Shown piece after piece: positions 8,513 to 17,775 of a stretch of 45,924 nucleotides of DNA. A model generated the notes under the pieces. It searched no databases, was not told the origin of the DNA, and saw nothing but the letters and a program-made list of their open reading frames with translations. The stretch covers positions 1-45,924 of the forward strand of contig NZ_LZRU01000044.1 of assembly GCF_002159085.1 (NCBI RefSeq), given 5' to 3'. The position numbers were made by a program, and so were the translations under genes. The first letter of the stretch is position 1; each line of letters starts with the position of its first letter. The DNA comes from Thermobacillus sp. ZCTH02-B1. Lineage in GTDB: Bacteria; Bacillota; Bacilli; Paenibacillales; Paenibacillaceae.

Positions 8513-9255
8513 GCGCCCCCGAAGCCTCCCGCCTTCGGGTTGCGCATCATGTAACCGAGCCCGCGCCGGGTCAGGATATACTCCGGCTTGCTCGGATCAT
8601 CCTCGATCTTCTCGCGGAGACGGCGGATCGTCACGTCGACCGTACGCACGTCCCCGAAATACTCGTATCCCCACACCGCCTGCAGCAGATGCTCGCGCGT
8701 CATGACCTTGCCGCAGTTGCGCGCGAGATAGTGGACGAGCTCGAACTCGCGGTGCGTCAGATCGAGCGGCTCGCCGTTCTTGTAGACGACGTACATGTCC
8801 GTATCGATGAACAGGTTGAAGATCCGGATGCCCTGCCGTTCGGGCTGCCGCTCCGACGCTTCCGAAGCGCCCGCCGCGGCTTCCTGCAGCTTCCGCTGGC
8901 GCCGGAGGTGTGCCTTCACCCGCGCCAGCAGCTCGCGCGTGCTGAACGGTTTCGTCACGTAGTCGTCCGCGCCGAGCTCGAGGCCGAGCACCTTGTCCAG
9001 TTCGGTATCCTTCGCCGTCAGCATGATGATCGGCGTCTGCATGCGCGCGCGCACTTCGCGGCAGACGTCCATGCCGTCCTTCACCGGCAGCATCAGATCG
9101 AGCAGGATGAGATCCGGCTTCTCGCGGAACGCCAGCTCGACGGCCTGTTCTCCGTCGAAGGCGAGAATGACCTCGTACCCTTCCTTCTCGAGATTGAACT
9201 TCAGAATGTCCGCAATCGGCTGCTCGTCGTCCACGACGAGAATTTTGCCCTGCAT
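8509..9255 (-). CDS. walR: Cell-wall response regulator WalR
   Basis: WalR is an OmpR/PhoB-type response regulator and the partner of WalK. The 248-residue protein starts [20 protein letters not shown]. It has the receiver acidic pair DDE, the phosphoacceptor Asp53 in LILLDLMLP, a conserved Lys in TKPFSTREL, and a C-terminal winged helix ending [18 protein letters not shown] and RGLGYM. ATG 9255 is chosen over the upstream in-frame codons because it gives the canonical N-terminus and has GGTGA five bases before it. It is the first gene of the wal cluster. An extended -10 lies about 40 bases upstream. Confidence 0.97.
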   Translation of the reverse strand: MQGKILVVDDEQPIADILKFNLEKEGYEVILAFDGEQAVELAFREKPDLILLDLMLPVKDGMDVCREVRARMQTPIIMLTAKDTELDKVLGLELGADDYVTKPFSTRELLARVKAHLRRQRKLQEAAAGASEASERQPERQGIRIFNLFIDTDMYVVYKNGEPLDLTHREFELVHYLARNCGKVMTREHLLQAVWGYEYFGDVRTVDVTIRRLREKIEDDPSKPEYILTRRGLGYMMRNPKAGGFGGA

Positions 9256-9293
9256 GCGAATCACCGCCGTATGAAGTGAAGTGCCCTGCTTAC

Positions 9294-9303
9294 AGTGTAC
9301 CAT
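9294..9303 (-). promoter_or_regulatory. Possible extended -10 promoter of walR
   Basis: The minus strand reads TGGTACACT, a TGn extended -10 with TACACT at 9299-9294, about 39 bases before the walR ATG. No good -35 is seen upstream, so this is a tentative assignment. Confidence 0.35.
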
Positions 9304-9342
9304 ATCCGGACGGCCGAGTCCCGCCGAATGTGCGGCGCCGCT

Positions 9343-9382
9343 TCAACGCAAAGAAGCACCGCTCCGCGGGGAGCGATGCTTC
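9343..9382 (-). terminator. Intrinsic terminator of the M23 peptidase gene
   Basis: GAAGCA-CCGCTCC at 9353-9365 pairs with GGAGCG-TGCTTC at 9370-9382 around a short GCGG loop. On the minus strand it is followed by TTTGCGTTG. It lies 34 bases after the M23 gene stop and separates that gene from walR. Confidence 0.75.
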
Positions 9383-9416
9383 CTGACGTTCGGAATGACG
9401 GATGCATGATGGCCGA

Positions 9417-10970
9417 TCACAGATAATTGAGCGGATTCTTCGGCGTGCCGTTCTTGTGGATCTCGAAATGCAGATGCGTGCCCGTCGAGTTGCCGGTGCT
9501 GCCCATGACGCCGATCTTCTCGCCCTTCTCGACGACTTGGCCCTTCTTCACGTTGATCTTGCTGAGGTGGCCGTACACCGTCTGGTAACCGTTCTGGTGG
9601 TTGATGATGATGGCGTTGCCCAGCCCGTTCTTCCGGCCCGCGAACGTGACAACCCCGTTGTCCGCCGCGAGGATCGATCGGTTGCCGACGATGTCGATGC
9701 CCTTGTGCTGCCGGCCCCAGCGCTTGCCGAACTTGCTCGTGATCTTCGCGCCGGTGACCGGCCAGGCGAATTTGCCCGTGCCGACCCCGCGGATGACCTT
9801 CGTGCCCTTCACGACGATCTCCGGCACCGCCGGCTCGAGCACCTGCTCGTCCACGATTTCCTCGCTCATCAGCCAGCCGTTGTGCTTCACGAGGCGGTAG
9901 GTCACGCGCTTCGATCCCGGCACGCCGGCCTGGATCGTCTTCTGCAGGCCGGCCCGCATCTCGTCGTCCTTCCGGACGATCACCTCGGGCTCGATCTCCT
10001 CGATCTCCGACACCAGCTCGACCGTCTCGACGGTCACGAACGGCTGCAGCACCGTAAGGTCCAACTCGTCGCCGACCCGGATCAGGTCATCCTCGATCCA
10101 CGGGTTGTTCTTGTAGATGACCTCGGGCGAAATGTCGAACTTGCTTGCGATGCAGACGATGCAGTCGCCCTTCTGCACGACGTAGGTCCTCTTCTTCGTC
10201 GTGCCTTCCACGAGCCGCTGGTAGAGCGTCTCGCCGTCGGAGATGCGCCCGGGGTCGATCGGGATCCGGCGCATGTCCACCTGCTCCACGATCCGGACCG
10301 ACTCCACCTCCGTCTTCGGCGCCTGCGCCGACGCCTCCGCGCCTGTGTCATGGGCCAGCGCCTGCACGGCCGGCGGCCTGACCGCCGCGTCGTCCGCGGG
10401 ATCGCCGCCGAACTCCGACTTGATCTGCTCGAGCACCTGTCGGGCCGTCTTTTCGTCCGGCACGACGGCGATCAGCTTTCCGTTCACCCGCACCTCGACG
10501 CCGACGGCGTGGCTGTCCAGCAGTCCCTCGAGCATCGCGAGCGCCGCCTCCGTCTCCGGCTGCGCCTTGTACCCGCTGCGCTCCACGTAGGTCAGTTCGC
10601 CGGTCTTCAGCTCCATCGTGACGCCCGGGTTCGCCGCCTCAAGCTCCTCCCGCTTCGCATTCAGGAACGCTTCGACGGCTTCCTTCGATTCGACCGTGCC
10701 GATCAGCTCGCCGTCCCGGTACAGCTCGAAATAAGTCACGGTGTTCGCCTTCACGTAAGCCTGACCGTAGACGATGCCTCCGATCAGCAGAATCGCGGCG
10801 CAGCCGGCTGCGAGCAGCCGTTTCGCGCGGGGGCCGGAGAACGCACGTTCAACCGATCCCGCCGTTCTCCGGATCTTACCTTTCCAGTCCGTGATCCGGG
10901 GCGCGAAGCGCGCGCATGCGGCGCGGGCCTTCGCCCTCATCGCCCGGATCATTGCCCTGTAATCGGTCAT
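9417..10970 (-). CDS. M23-family endopeptidase with LysM and G5 domains
   Basis: This is a predicted zinc endopeptidase that cuts peptide cross-links in peptidoglycan. The 517-residue protein has a cytoplasmic stub, a transmembrane helix (about residues 59-76, LLAAGCAAILLIGGIVYGQA) and a large extracytoplasmic part. That part holds a LysM-like wall-binding motif (KKRTYVVQKGDCIVCIASKF), a G5-like segment and a C-terminal M23 domain. Metal-ligand motifs HKGID and HLHF are both present, so the enzyme is probably active. ATG 10970 is chosen because AAGGGAGA lies five bases upstream. The LysM carries an unusual CIVC pair. A strong promoter lies at 11071-11100. It sits next to walR; whether WalR controls it is not shown here. 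Confidence 0.93.
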   Translation of the reverse strand: MTDYRAMIRAMRAKARAACARFAPRITDWKGKIRRTAGSVERAFSGPRAKRLLAAGCAAILLIGGIVYGQAYVKANTVTYFELYRDGELIGTVESKEAVEAFLNAKREELEAANPGVTMELKTGELTYVERSGYKAQPETEAALAMLEGLLDSHAVGVEVRVNGKLIAVVPDEKTARQVLEQIKSEFGGDPADDAAVRPPAVQALAHDTGAEASAQAPKTEVESVRIVEQVDMRRIPIDPGRISDGETLYQRLVEGTTKKRTYVVQKGDCIVCIASKFDISPEVIYKNNPWIEDDLIRVGDELDLTVLQPFVTVETVELVSEIEEIEPEVIVRKDDEMRAGLQKTIQAGVPGSKRVTYRLVKHNGWLMSEEIVDEQVLEPAVPEIVVKGTKVIRGVGTGKFAWPVTGAKITSKFGKRWGRQHKGIDIVGNRSILAADNGVVTFAGRKNGLGNAIIINHQNGYQTVYGHLSKINVKKGQVVEKGEKIGVMGSTGNSTGTHLHFEIHKNGTPKNPLNYL

Positions 10971-11070
10971 GGTTGTCTCCCTTGCGATGCGTCCGACGAA
11001 TTCGGAACGTTTTGTCAAAATTCCGAAAAAAACATAGGCGCGACGACCCATTCCGGCCGTCACGCCTAAT

Positions 11071-11100
11071 ACTGTAGCACAGGCTTCCAAAAGCGGGCAA
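11071..11100 (-). promoter_or_regulatory. Sigma-A promoter of the M23 peptidase gene
   Basis: On the minus strand TTGCCC (11100-11095), an 18-base spacer and TACAGT (11076-11071) with an extended TGC before the -10 form a good sigma-A promoter. The resulting leader is about 95 bases and contains the inverted repeat TTCGGAA...TTCCGAA. Confidence 0.65.
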
Positions 11101-11127
11101 TGCGCAGATCGCCCGAGATCGATTAAT

Positions 11128-11160
11128 ATTTCCTCAGATTTTTTTAAGAATTTCCTCAGA
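11128..11160. repeat. Direct repeat of 11 bases at a gene 3' end
   Basis: ATTTCCTCAGA occurs at 11128-11138 and 11150-11160. The second copy covers the stop codon of the gene at 11156-12034. The AT-rich stretch between the two copies is unlike the surrounding GC-rich DNA. Confidence 0.6.
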
Positions 11161-12034
11161 ATTTGTTCAAAATCCCCATCAATTCTTCATATTCTTCGCG
11201 GTCGAGGTGCGCCGCGACGATCTGCTGCACCCGGAGCAGCTCGTCGGCCGTAAATCCCCCTTCCGCATATTCGGAAATGCGCTGCCACTCCTCCTGCGGA
11301 ACCTTGCCGACCAGAATCGCGAACAGCCGGTTCCGCTCGTCTTCGGTGAGCCGCGACTTCGCCTCGAGGAGCTCCTCCGTCGAGACGACCGTTTCACCCG
11401 CCCCGCCGCGGGCCTCGGGCCCTCTGCCGTAACCGGTCTCCCCGCCTCCGGCGGAGAAATCGTCTCCGGCGCCTTCCCGGCTTGCGCCGTCTTTCGCCGA
11501 TTCTCCGGCGCCGCTCTCCGCATCCGGCAGATGGACGGCCCCTTCATCCGAAGCCCCGGTTCCGACCGGCAGGATCGCACCGTCCCGCAGGCTGCCGCCC
11601 GTCAGATCCGTGCCTTCCCGCGGCCCCTGGCCGTCCTGCAGGTCCGAACCGACCGACGGGCCCGCGCCGTCCGGCCGGTTGCCGCCGTCGCCGCCTGCCG
11701 GCTCCTGCGTCTCGCCGCCGCGGTCCGACGGGGTCCGGACGCCGTCCGTGCGCCCGGCGTCCGAGTTCCGGCCGCCGGACCAATTCCGCGCGTCTTCGAA
11801 GCCACCGATCGGCTCCCGGTCCGCGGTCAGCCCGGCCCCGGCTCCGTCCACGCCCCACAGCCTGCCCCACAGGCCGGAGAGCGCGAACGGCGGCTTCTCC
11901 AGCGGAATCCCGTATTCCTCGAGCAGCGCCTCCACATAGCTGTTTACGATATAGCCGGTCGTCCAGATCGCGAGAAAACTGGCGAGCAACGCGGCCGCTG
12001 CCGCCTTCCACAGCCAGTCGAACATTTTCCACAT
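11156..12034 (-). CDS. Unrecognised membrane-anchored protein with disordered linker
   Basis: I do not recognise this 292-residue protein. It starts MWKMFDWLWKAAAAALLASF, one transmembrane helix at about residues 9-30, then YVEALLEEYGIPLEKPPFAL. A long Gly/Asp/Glu/Ser/Arg-rich linker follows (about residues 60-200), and then a compact charged C-terminal region of about 85 residues. That region includes EELLEAKSRLTEDERNRLFA, VPQEEWQRISEYAEGGFTAD and HLDREEYEELMGILNKF and looks like an all-helical domain. ATG 12034 has GGAAGGAAG seven bases upstream. It lies on the minus strand between purA and the M23 gene, each side bounded by a terminator or promoter, so it is probably its own unit. A structural or wall-related role is possible but not shown. 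Confidence 0.8.
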   Translation of the reverse strand: MWKMFDWLWKAAAAALLASFLAIWTTGYIVNSYVEALLEEYGIPLEKPPFALSGLWGRLWGVDGAGAGLTADREPIGGFEDARNWSGGRNSDAGRTDGVRTPSDRGGETQEPAGGDGGNRPDGAGPSVGSDLQDGQGPREGTDLTGGSLRDGAILPVGTGASDEGAVHLPDAESGAGESAKDGASREGAGDDFSAGGGETGYGRGPEARGGAGETVVSTEELLEAKSRLTEDERNRLFAILVGKVPQEEWQRISEYAEGGFTADELLRVQQIVAAHLDREEYEELMGILNKF

Positions 12035-12288
12035 GCTGCATCTTCCTTCCTGTCCCGAAGTGCGTTTCAGGCTATTTTTACCATTATGGACGGGAAGTCG
12101 GACGCGCATTCGCCGCTTCTCCGCAGAAGGCCGTCCCGATCGATCTCCGGCCCGCGCGGATGGTGCGACCGGCGCGGACGGTGCGGCGCGGACCGGCATC
12201 CCCGCGGCCGCCGCGGCGCGCACGCCGGCGCGGGACGTCATCGCGGCGCCGCCATGCCCGTCCGGATCGGCGACCGCACCGGCATACG
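12035..12288. other. GC-rich intergenic stretch
   Basis: Between the unrecognised membrane protein and the purA terminator I see only the Shine-Dalgarno sequence of the downstream gene and GC-rich, low-complexity DNA with no believable reading frame or clear promoter. Confidence 0.5.
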
Positions 12289-12330
12289 AAAACGGCCGGT
12301 CCGGGGCGTGAATCCCCGAACCGGCCGTTT
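12286..12330 (-). terminator. Intrinsic terminator of purA
   Basis: AAACGGCCGG...CGGGG pairs with CCCCG...CCGGCCGTTT across a short loop. On the minus strand the stem is followed by TTTTCGT. It begins 27 bases after the purA stop codon. Confidence 0.8.
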
Positions 12331-12356
12331 GCCGAACGTGTGCCGTTCACCCGGCT

Positions 12357-13640
12357 TCAGTAAATCTTCATCACCTGCACGGTCTGGTCGCGGTTGCGGC
12401 CGACCGAGAAGATCGCGATCGGAATGCCCGTCAGCTCCGACACCCGCTCGACGTAGCGCCGCGCGTTCGGCGGCAGATCGTCCAGCGACCTCGCGCCGGA
12501 GATGTCCTCGTGCCAGCCCGGCAGCTCCTCGTACACCGCCTCGCATTCCGACAGCACCTTGAGGCTGGCCGGATAATGCTCGATCCTCTCTCCCCGGTAC
12601 GTGTAGGCCGTGCAGATCTTCACCGTGTCCAGCCCGGTCAGCACGTCGAGCGAATTGAGCGACAGCCCCGTGATGCCGCTCACGCGGCGGGCGTGGCGGA
12701 CGACGACGCTGTCGAACCAGCCGACGCGACGCGGCCGGCCGGTCACGGTGCCGTATTCGTTGCCCTTCTCGCGGATCAGGTCGGCGATCTCGTCGTGCAG
12801 TTCCGTCGGGAACGGGCCGTCGCCGACGCGCGTCGTGTAAGCCTTCGCGACGCCGATCACCTGATCGATCTTCGACGGGCCGACGCCGGAACCGATGCAG
12901 ACGCCGCCCGCGGTCGGGTTCGACGACGTGACGAACGGATACGTCCCCTGGTCGATGTCGAGCATGACGCCCTGCGCGCCCTCGAACAGCACGTTCTTGC
13001 CGGCGTCGATCGCCTCGTTCAGCACGATCGACGTGTCCGTCACGTACGGCCGCAGCCGCTCGGCGTAGCCCAGATATTCCTCGATGATCGCTTCGGCGTC
13101 CAGCGGCTCTCCGCCATAGACGCTCTGGATCATCCGGTTCTTCTCTTCCACGAGACGGCGGGCCTTCGCCGTGAATTCCTCCGGATCCATCAGGTCGACC
13201 ATGCGGATGCCGGCCCGCGCCATCTTGTCCATGTAGCAGGGGCCGATGCCCTTGCGCGTCGTGCCGATCTTGCCGTCGCCCTTGCGCTCTTCCTCGAGGC
13301 CGTCCAGCACGATGTGATACGGCATGATGACATGGGCCCGGTCGCTGATCCGCAGGTTCTCGGCCGTGAAACCGTTCTCATGGATGTAGTCGATCTCCTC
13401 GACGAGCGCCTTCGGATTGAGCACCGTCCCGTTGCCGATGACGCAAATCTTGTCACGGTAAAAGATCCCCGAAGGGATCATGGTCAGCTTGTATTTCCTG
13501 CCCTCGATGAGGATGGTATGGCCCGCGTTGTTGCCGCCCTGATAACGCGCGACGACGTCCGCGCCCTCCGCCAGAAAATCGGTGATCTTCCCCTTGCCTT
13601 CGTCGCCCCATTGCGTACCGACGACAACGACCGTGGACAT
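12357..13640 (-). CDS. purA: Adenylosuccinate synthetase PurA
   Basis: PurA makes adenylosuccinate from IMP, aspartate and GTP, the first step of AMP synthesis. The 427-residue protein is the usual length. It begins [20 protein letters not shown] with the GTP-binding loop and catalytic Asp, followed by GGNNAGHT with the catalytic His. [16 protein letters not shown] and [19 protein letters not shown] are further family signatures. ATG 13640 has GGAGG seven bases upstream. The gene is monocistronic, with its own sigma-A promoter at 13743-13771, two PurBox-like sites upstream, and a terminator, which points to control by the purine repressor PurR. Confidence 0.98.
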   Translation of the reverse strand: MSTVVVVGTQWGDEGKGKITDFLAEGADVVARYQGGNNAGHTILIEGRKYKLTMIPSGIFYRDKICVIGNGTVLNPKALVEEIDYIHENGFTAENLRISDRAHVIMPYHIVLDGLEEERKGDGKIGTTRKGIGPCYMDKMARAGIRMVDLMDPEEFTAKARRLVEEKNRMIQSVYGGEPLDAEAIIEEYLGYAERLRPYVTDTSIVLNEAIDAGKNVLFEGAQGVMLDIDQGTYPFVTSSNPTAGGVCIGSGVGPSKIDQVIGVAKAYTTRVGDGPFPTELHDEIADLIREKGNEYGTVTGRPRRVGWFDSVVVRHARRVSGITGLSLNSLDVLTGLDTVKICTAYTYRGERIEHYPASLKVLSECEAVYEELPGWHEDISGARSLDDLPPNARRYVERVSELTGIPIAIFSVGRNRDQTVQVMKIY

Positions 13641-13742
13641 GCGCATTCCTCCCGTGGCGAGCCTCCTGCGCAAAGGAAGGCACGCCGAATTTTGCCGCCT
13701 TGCCGGCCGGCGGATGGCGGAGCGCGGAAAGGCAGCAAGAAC

Positions 13743-13771
13743 AGTGTATCAGTCCGCATCGGCCCTGTCAA
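13743..13771 (-). promoter_or_regulatory. Sigma-A promoter of purA
   Basis: On the minus strand TTGACA (13771-13766), a 17-base spacer and TACACT (13748-13743) form a strong sigma-A promoter about 100 bases before the purA ATG. Confidence 0.8.
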
Positions 13772-13776
13772 CGAAC

Positions 13777-13820
13777 GAAAACGAACATTTGCAAGCATCC
13801 AATTGCGAACGTTCGGTTTT
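13777..13820. promoter_or_regulatory. Paired PurBox-like operators upstream of purA
   Basis: GAAAACGAACATT at 13777-13789 and the inverted AACGTTCGGTTTT at 13808-13820 each resemble the Bacillus PurBox (AWWWCCGAACWWT). They face each other with 18 bases between them, close to the 16-17 base spacing described for PurR operators, and lie immediately upstream of the purA -35. Repression by PurR, relieved by PRPP, is inferred. Confidence 0.65.
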
Positions 13821-13925
13821 TTTCGGCGGCGAACGCCCGGTTTGACCGCGGCGCGTCCCCGGCGCATTCGGAGCCCGTCCCGGCGCTCCGCGGCACATTC
13901 CCCGGCACGCGCCGGCGGGGGTATA

Positions 13926-15290
13926 TCAGGAGGCCATGTCGGCATCTCCGTGATGGCGGTCGAGGCTGACGAACTTGTTGTAATTCTTCAGGAAGACGAG
14001 CTCGACCGTGCCGACCGGACCGTTCCGCTGCTTCGCGATGATGACCTCGATGATGTTCTTCTTCTCCGTTTCCCGGTCGTAATAGTCGTCCCGGTACAGG
14101 AACGCGACGAGATCCGCGTCCTGCTCGATCGAACCGGATTCGCGCAGGTCGGAGAGCATCGGCCGCTTGTTCTGCCGCTGCTCGACGCCGCGGCTGAGCT
14201 GCGAGAGCGCGATGACCGGCACTTCCAGCTCGCGCGCGATCTGCTTCAGGGTGCGGGAGATCTCCGACACCTCCTGCTGCCGGTTCTCCCCGGGCCGGCC
14301 CCTCCCCTGGATCAGCTGCAGATAATCGATGATGACGAGGCCGAGGCCGCGCTCCTTCTTCAGCCGGCGGAGCTTCGCGCGGATTTCCATCACCGTCAGG
14401 CCCGGCGTGTCGTCGATGTAGATCTCCGCTTCGGACAGCGCGCCGATCGCCATCGTCAGCTTTTCCCAGTCGTCGCCCTCCAGCCGACCCGTCCGGAGCC
14501 GGCCCGCGTCGACGTTCGATTCCGCGCAGATCATCCGCTGCACGAGCTGCTGCGCGGACATCTCGAGGCTGAAGATCGCCACCGTCTCGCGCGCCCGGAC
14601 GCCGACGTTCTGCGCGATGTTGAGGGCGAACGCCGTCTTCCCGACCGACGGCCGGGCGGCCACGATGATCAGGTCGCTGCGCTGAAAGCCGGACGTCAGC
14701 CGGTCAAGATCGGGGAAACCGGACGGGATCCCCGTCACGCCGCCCCTGTGCTGGTACAGATGCTCGATCCGCTCGAACACGTCCATCAGCACGTCGCGGA
14801 TCGAGACGAACCCGCTGTCCGTCCGGCGGCTCGAGATCTCGAAGATGCGCTGCTCCGCTTCGTTCAGCAGCCGGCCGACGTCATCCGCGCCCTCATAGCC
14901 TTCCCGGACGATCTCCGTCGCCGTCCGGATCAGCCGGCGGAGGAGCGCCTTCTCCTCGACGATCCGCGCGTAGTAGTCGACGTTTGCCGCCGTCGGCACG
15001 ACTCCCAGCAGCTTCGACAGATAATCGACCCCGCCCGCTTCCTCCAGCCGCTGCTTGTCCTGCAGCGCGGCGGTGAGCGTCACGAGATCGATCGGACGGC
15101 CCGCTTCGCCGAGCTCGATCATCGTCTCGTAGATCATGCGGTGGACCGGCTGGTAGAAATCCTCGGGCCGCAACCGCTCCATCGCCGTGACCAGCGCGTC
15201 CGAATCCAGCAATATGGAACCGAGCACCGCCTGCTCGGCTTCGATGTTCTGCGGCGGCACCCGGTCGAATCCGAACTCCGTGTCCGTCAT
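13926..15290 (-). CDS. dnaB: Replicative DNA helicase DnaB
   Basis: This is the hexameric 5'-3' replicative helicase (called DnaC in B. subtilis). The 454-residue protein has the N-terminal interaction domain (DRVPPQNIEAEQAVLGSIL) and a RecA-like ATPase domain with Walker A RPSVGKTAF and Walker B LGLVIIDYLQLI. It also has the family segment SQLSRGVEQRQNKRPMLSDL. Of two in-frame ATGs I choose 15290, because GGGAGG lies six bases before it and directly abuts the earlier one (15296). It is the last gene of the yybS-gdpP-rplI-dnaB series, 64 bases after rplI. Confidence 0.97.
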   Translation of the reverse strand: MTDTEFGFDRVPPQNIEAEQAVLGSILLDSDALVTAMERLRPEDFYQPVHRMIYETMIELGEAGRPIDLVTLTAALQDKQRLEEAGGVDYLSKLLGVVPTAANVDYYARIVEEKALLRRLIRTATEIVREGYEGADDVGRLLNEAEQRIFEISSRRTDSGFVSIRDVLMDVFERIEHLYQHRGGVTGIPSGFPDLDRLTSGFQRSDLIIVAARPSVGKTAFALNIAQNVGVRARETVAIFSLEMSAQQLVQRMICAESNVDAGRLRTGRLEGDDWEKLTMAIGALSEAEIYIDDTPGLTVMEIRAKLRRLKKERGLGLVIIDYLQLIQGRGRPGENRQQEVSEISRTLKQIARELEVPVIALSQLSRGVEQRQNKRPMLSDLRESGSIEQDADLVAFLYRDDYYDRETEKKNIIEVIIAKQRNGPVGTVELVFLKNYNKFVSLDRHHGDADMAS

Positions 15291-15354
15291 ATGCATCCTC
15301 CCGCACGCCGCCGCGCCTTTCGTCCCGCGGCGGCCATCCGGATCCCGGCGGAGC

Positions 15355-15798
15355 TTATTCCTCTATCACCTGGACGCTGAGCGTCGCCCGCACCTGCGGA
15401 TGCAGCCGGACCGGCACCTTCGTCACGCCGAGCGCGCGGATCGGCTCCTCCAGCTCAATCTTCCGCTTGTCGATCTCGATGCCTTCCTTCGCGAGCGCCT
15501 CCGCGACCTGCTTGCTCGTGATCGCGCCGAACAGCCGCCCGCCCTCGCCGGCCTTCGCGCGGATGACGACCGTCATCTGCTCCAGCCGCTTGCCGAGCTG
15601 TTCGGCCTCTTCCTTCTCCTGCTGCTTCCGCCGCTCCTCCGATTGTTTCCGCACCTCGAGCGTCTTCAGATTGCCCTTCGTCGCTTCCGTGGCCAGGCCG
15701 CGCGGAAAGAGATAGTTGCGGGCGTATCCTTCCGAGACTTCCTTCACTTCGCCCTTCTTGCCCTGTCCCTTCACGTCCTGCAGGAAAATGACCTTCAT
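15355..15798 (-). CDS. rplI: 50S ribosomal protein L9
   Basis: L9 binds 23S rRNA at the base of the L1 stalk and helps maintain reading frame. The 147-residue protein is the usual length, starting [20 protein letters not shown] and [15 protein letters not shown], the L9 signature. A long charged connecting helix ([20 protein letters not shown]) leads to the C-terminal domain. Its start overlaps the gdpP stop by 4 bases (ATGA), giving translational coupling, as in Bacillus. Confidence 0.98.
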   Translation of the reverse strand: MKVIFLQDVKGQGKKGEVKEVSEGYARNYLFPRGLATEATKGNLKTLEVRKQSEERRKQQEKEEAEQLGKRLEQMTVVIRAKAGEGGRLFGAITSKQVAEALAKEGIEIDKRKIELEEPIRALGVTKVPVRLHPQVRATLSVQVIEE

Positions 15799-17759
15799 TC
15801 GAACAACCCCTCTTCCCTGTGGATTTCATCCAGTATCGCGATGAGGCGGGACGCCGCCTCCTGCACGGTACCCTCCATCTGCGCGGCCGCGTTCGTCAAA
15901 TGGCCGCCTCCGCCCATCCGCTCCATGACCACCTGCACGTTCATGTTGCCGAGCGACCGGGCGCTGATGCCGATCATGCCGTCCGGCCGTTCGGCGATGA
16001 CGAACGAGGCGTAGATGCCGTTCATGTTGAGCAGCTTATCCGCCGCCTGCGCGATCAGGAGCTGCGGATATTGCTTGCCCGGCTCGGCGGTCGCGATCGC
16101 GACGTGATCGTAATGGATGACCGTGTGCCGGATGATCTCCGCCTTCTTGTTGTATTCCTCCAAATCTTCCTTCAACATCTGCTGGATGAGCGCGAGATCC
16201 GCCCCGTTGCGCCGCAGGTACGACGCCGCCTCGAACGTGCGGGCGCCGGTGCGGAGCGTAAAGTTCTTCGTGTCCACCGTCATGCCGGCCATGAGCGCGG
16301 TCGCCTCAAGCGTGTCGAATGAGATCCGGTCGTGGATGTATTGCAGGAGCTCCGCCACGAGCTCGCAGGTCGAGGACGCGTACGGCTCCAGGTAGACCAG
16401 GACCGGATTGGCGATGAATTCCTCGCTGCGGCGATGATGGTCGATGATGACGATCCGCTCGGTCCCGGCGAGCAGCCGCGGCTCCTTGAGCAGCGATTCC
16501 CGGTGCGTGTCGACGACGACCACGAGCGAGCGCGGGCCGATCAGCGCCAGCGCGTGCTCCGGCGAGATGAACCGCTCGTGGAGCTCCGGCTCTTCGCGGA
16601 TCAGGTCCATCAGCTTCTGGATCGACGGGTTGACGCCCTCGAGCACGATGTACGCTTCCCGGTTCAGCACCCGGGCCGCCTTCAGCACGCCGATCGCCGC
16701 GCCGATCGAGTCCATGTCCGGTATCTTGTGGCCCATGATGATGATATTCGCGCTGTCCTTCATCAGATCGCGCAGCGCATGGGCGACGACGCGGGCGCGG
16801 ACGCGGGTCCGCTTCTCGACCGCGTTCGTCTTGCCGCCGTAGAACGTCTGACGCTGGCCGACCCGGACCGCCGCCTGGTCACCGCCGCGGCCGAGCGCGA
16901 TGTCGAGCGCCGCCTGCACCCACTGGCCGACCTCGATGACGCTCGAACCGCCGGAGGCCATGCCGATGCTGAGCGTCATCGGAATCTTCTGGTCCATCGT
17001 CATTTCGCGCACCTCGTCCAGGATGACGAAACGCGACGCCTCCAGCTGCTTGAGCGTCTTCATGTCGGTCACGATAAGGAACCGGTCCGAGCTCAGCCGG
17101 CGCAGATACATCTGGTAGCGCTGGGACCATTCCGTGATCTCGGCCGTCACCTTCGACAGCAGCGCCGACCGGTGCTGGTCGTCCATCCCCTGGGTCACTT
17201 CCTCCAGGTTGTCCATCATGACGACGCCGAGCGCGAGCTGTTCGTCCTCGTATTTCCGCGCGAGATTCCAGTATTCCGTGATGTCGAACACGTAGACGAG
17301 CCGCTGTGACGGCCGGTATTGCAGCCTGTAGATCCGATCCCCGAGCGTCGCCTCGAACTCGCCATCCCTGTCCCGGTCCTTCCCGCCCAGGACGGGGAAC
17401 AGCTCGGTCAGCGGCTGGCCGACGGCCGAATCCCGTTTCAGGATGTCCGCCACATAGGGGTTGTGCCATTCCACGATCTGTTCGTCGTTGAACAGCAGGA
17501 CGCCGAACGGCAGCTCGTGGATCACTTCGCTTCCGATTTTGCCGATCCGGTACCGGAGCGATCCGAGATACCGCTTCAGCTCGCGCCGGAACGCGCGCTC
17601 CGCGAGCATCGCGTAAACCGCCATCGCGCCGGTCAGCGCGAATCCGGCCAAGCCGAGCCACCATTTGTACCAGGCCAGCGCGAGCGTCATCAGCGTCATC
17701 AGGATGAGCGTCCAGACATGATGCAGCCCGTACCAGCGCTTGATCAAATTTTTCGGCAT
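15795..17759 (-). CDS. gdpP: Cyclic-di-AMP phosphodiesterase GdpP
   Basis: GdpP hydrolyses the second messenger c-di-AMP to pApA. The 654-residue protein has two transmembrane helices (about residues 15-52), a degenerate PAS domain (about 75-165), a degenerate GGDEF domain (about 170-305) and a DHH-DHHA1 catalytic module. The metal-binding motifs [24 protein letters not shown] and IVIIDHHRR and the DHHA1 motif [13 protein letters not shown] are all intact. It starts 16 bases after yybS and overlaps rplI by 4 bases. A CBS-domain protein is encoded in the neighbouring operon at 20880-21353. Confidence 0.97.
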   Translation of the reverse strand: MPKNLIKRWYGLHHVWTLILMTLMTLALAWYKWWLGLAGFALTGAMAVYAMLAERAFRRELKRYLGSLRYRIGKIGSEVIHELPFGVLLFNDEQIVEWHNPYVADILKRDSAVGQPLTELFPVLGGKDRDRDGEFEATLGDRIYRLQYRPSQRLVYVFDITEYWNLARKYEDEQLALGVVMMDNLEEVTQGMDDQHRSALLSKVTAEITEWSQRYQMYLRRLSSDRFLIVTDMKTLKQLEASRFVILDEVREMTMDQKIPMTLSIGMASGGSSVIEVGQWVQAALDIALGRGGDQAAVRVGQRQTFYGGKTNAVEKRTRVRARVVAHALRDLMKDSANIIIMGHKIPDMDSIGAAIGVLKAARVLNREAYIVLEGVNPSIQKLMDLIREEPELHERFISPEHALALIGPRSLVVVVDTHRESLLKEPRLLAGTERIVIIDHHRRSEEFIANPVLVYLEPYASSTCELVAELLQYIHDRISFDTLEATALMAGMTVDTKNFTLRTGARTFEAASYLRRNGADLALIQQMLKEDLEEYNKKAEIIRHTVIHYDHVAIATAEPGKQYPQLLIAQAADKLLNMNGIYASFVIAERPDGMIGISARSLGNMNVQVVMERMGGGGHLTNAAAQMEGTVQEAASRLIAILDEIHREEGLFE

Positions 17760-17775
17760 CCGGAACGACTCCTCC

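Noticed and set aside
10971..11064. c-di-AMP (ydaO-type) riboswitch in the leader of the M23 peptidase gene
   Set aside because: The leader is only about 95 bases and I could not find the conserved ydaO core; only a small hairpin is visible.
12510..15380. A 956-codon open frame on the plus strand
   Set aside because: It is antisense to purA and dnaB, is full of Arg, His, Asp and Leu with no family-like motif, and exists because of high GC at the third codon position. The same holds for the long plus-strand frames at 18532-20976, 32245-34938 and 6758-8554.
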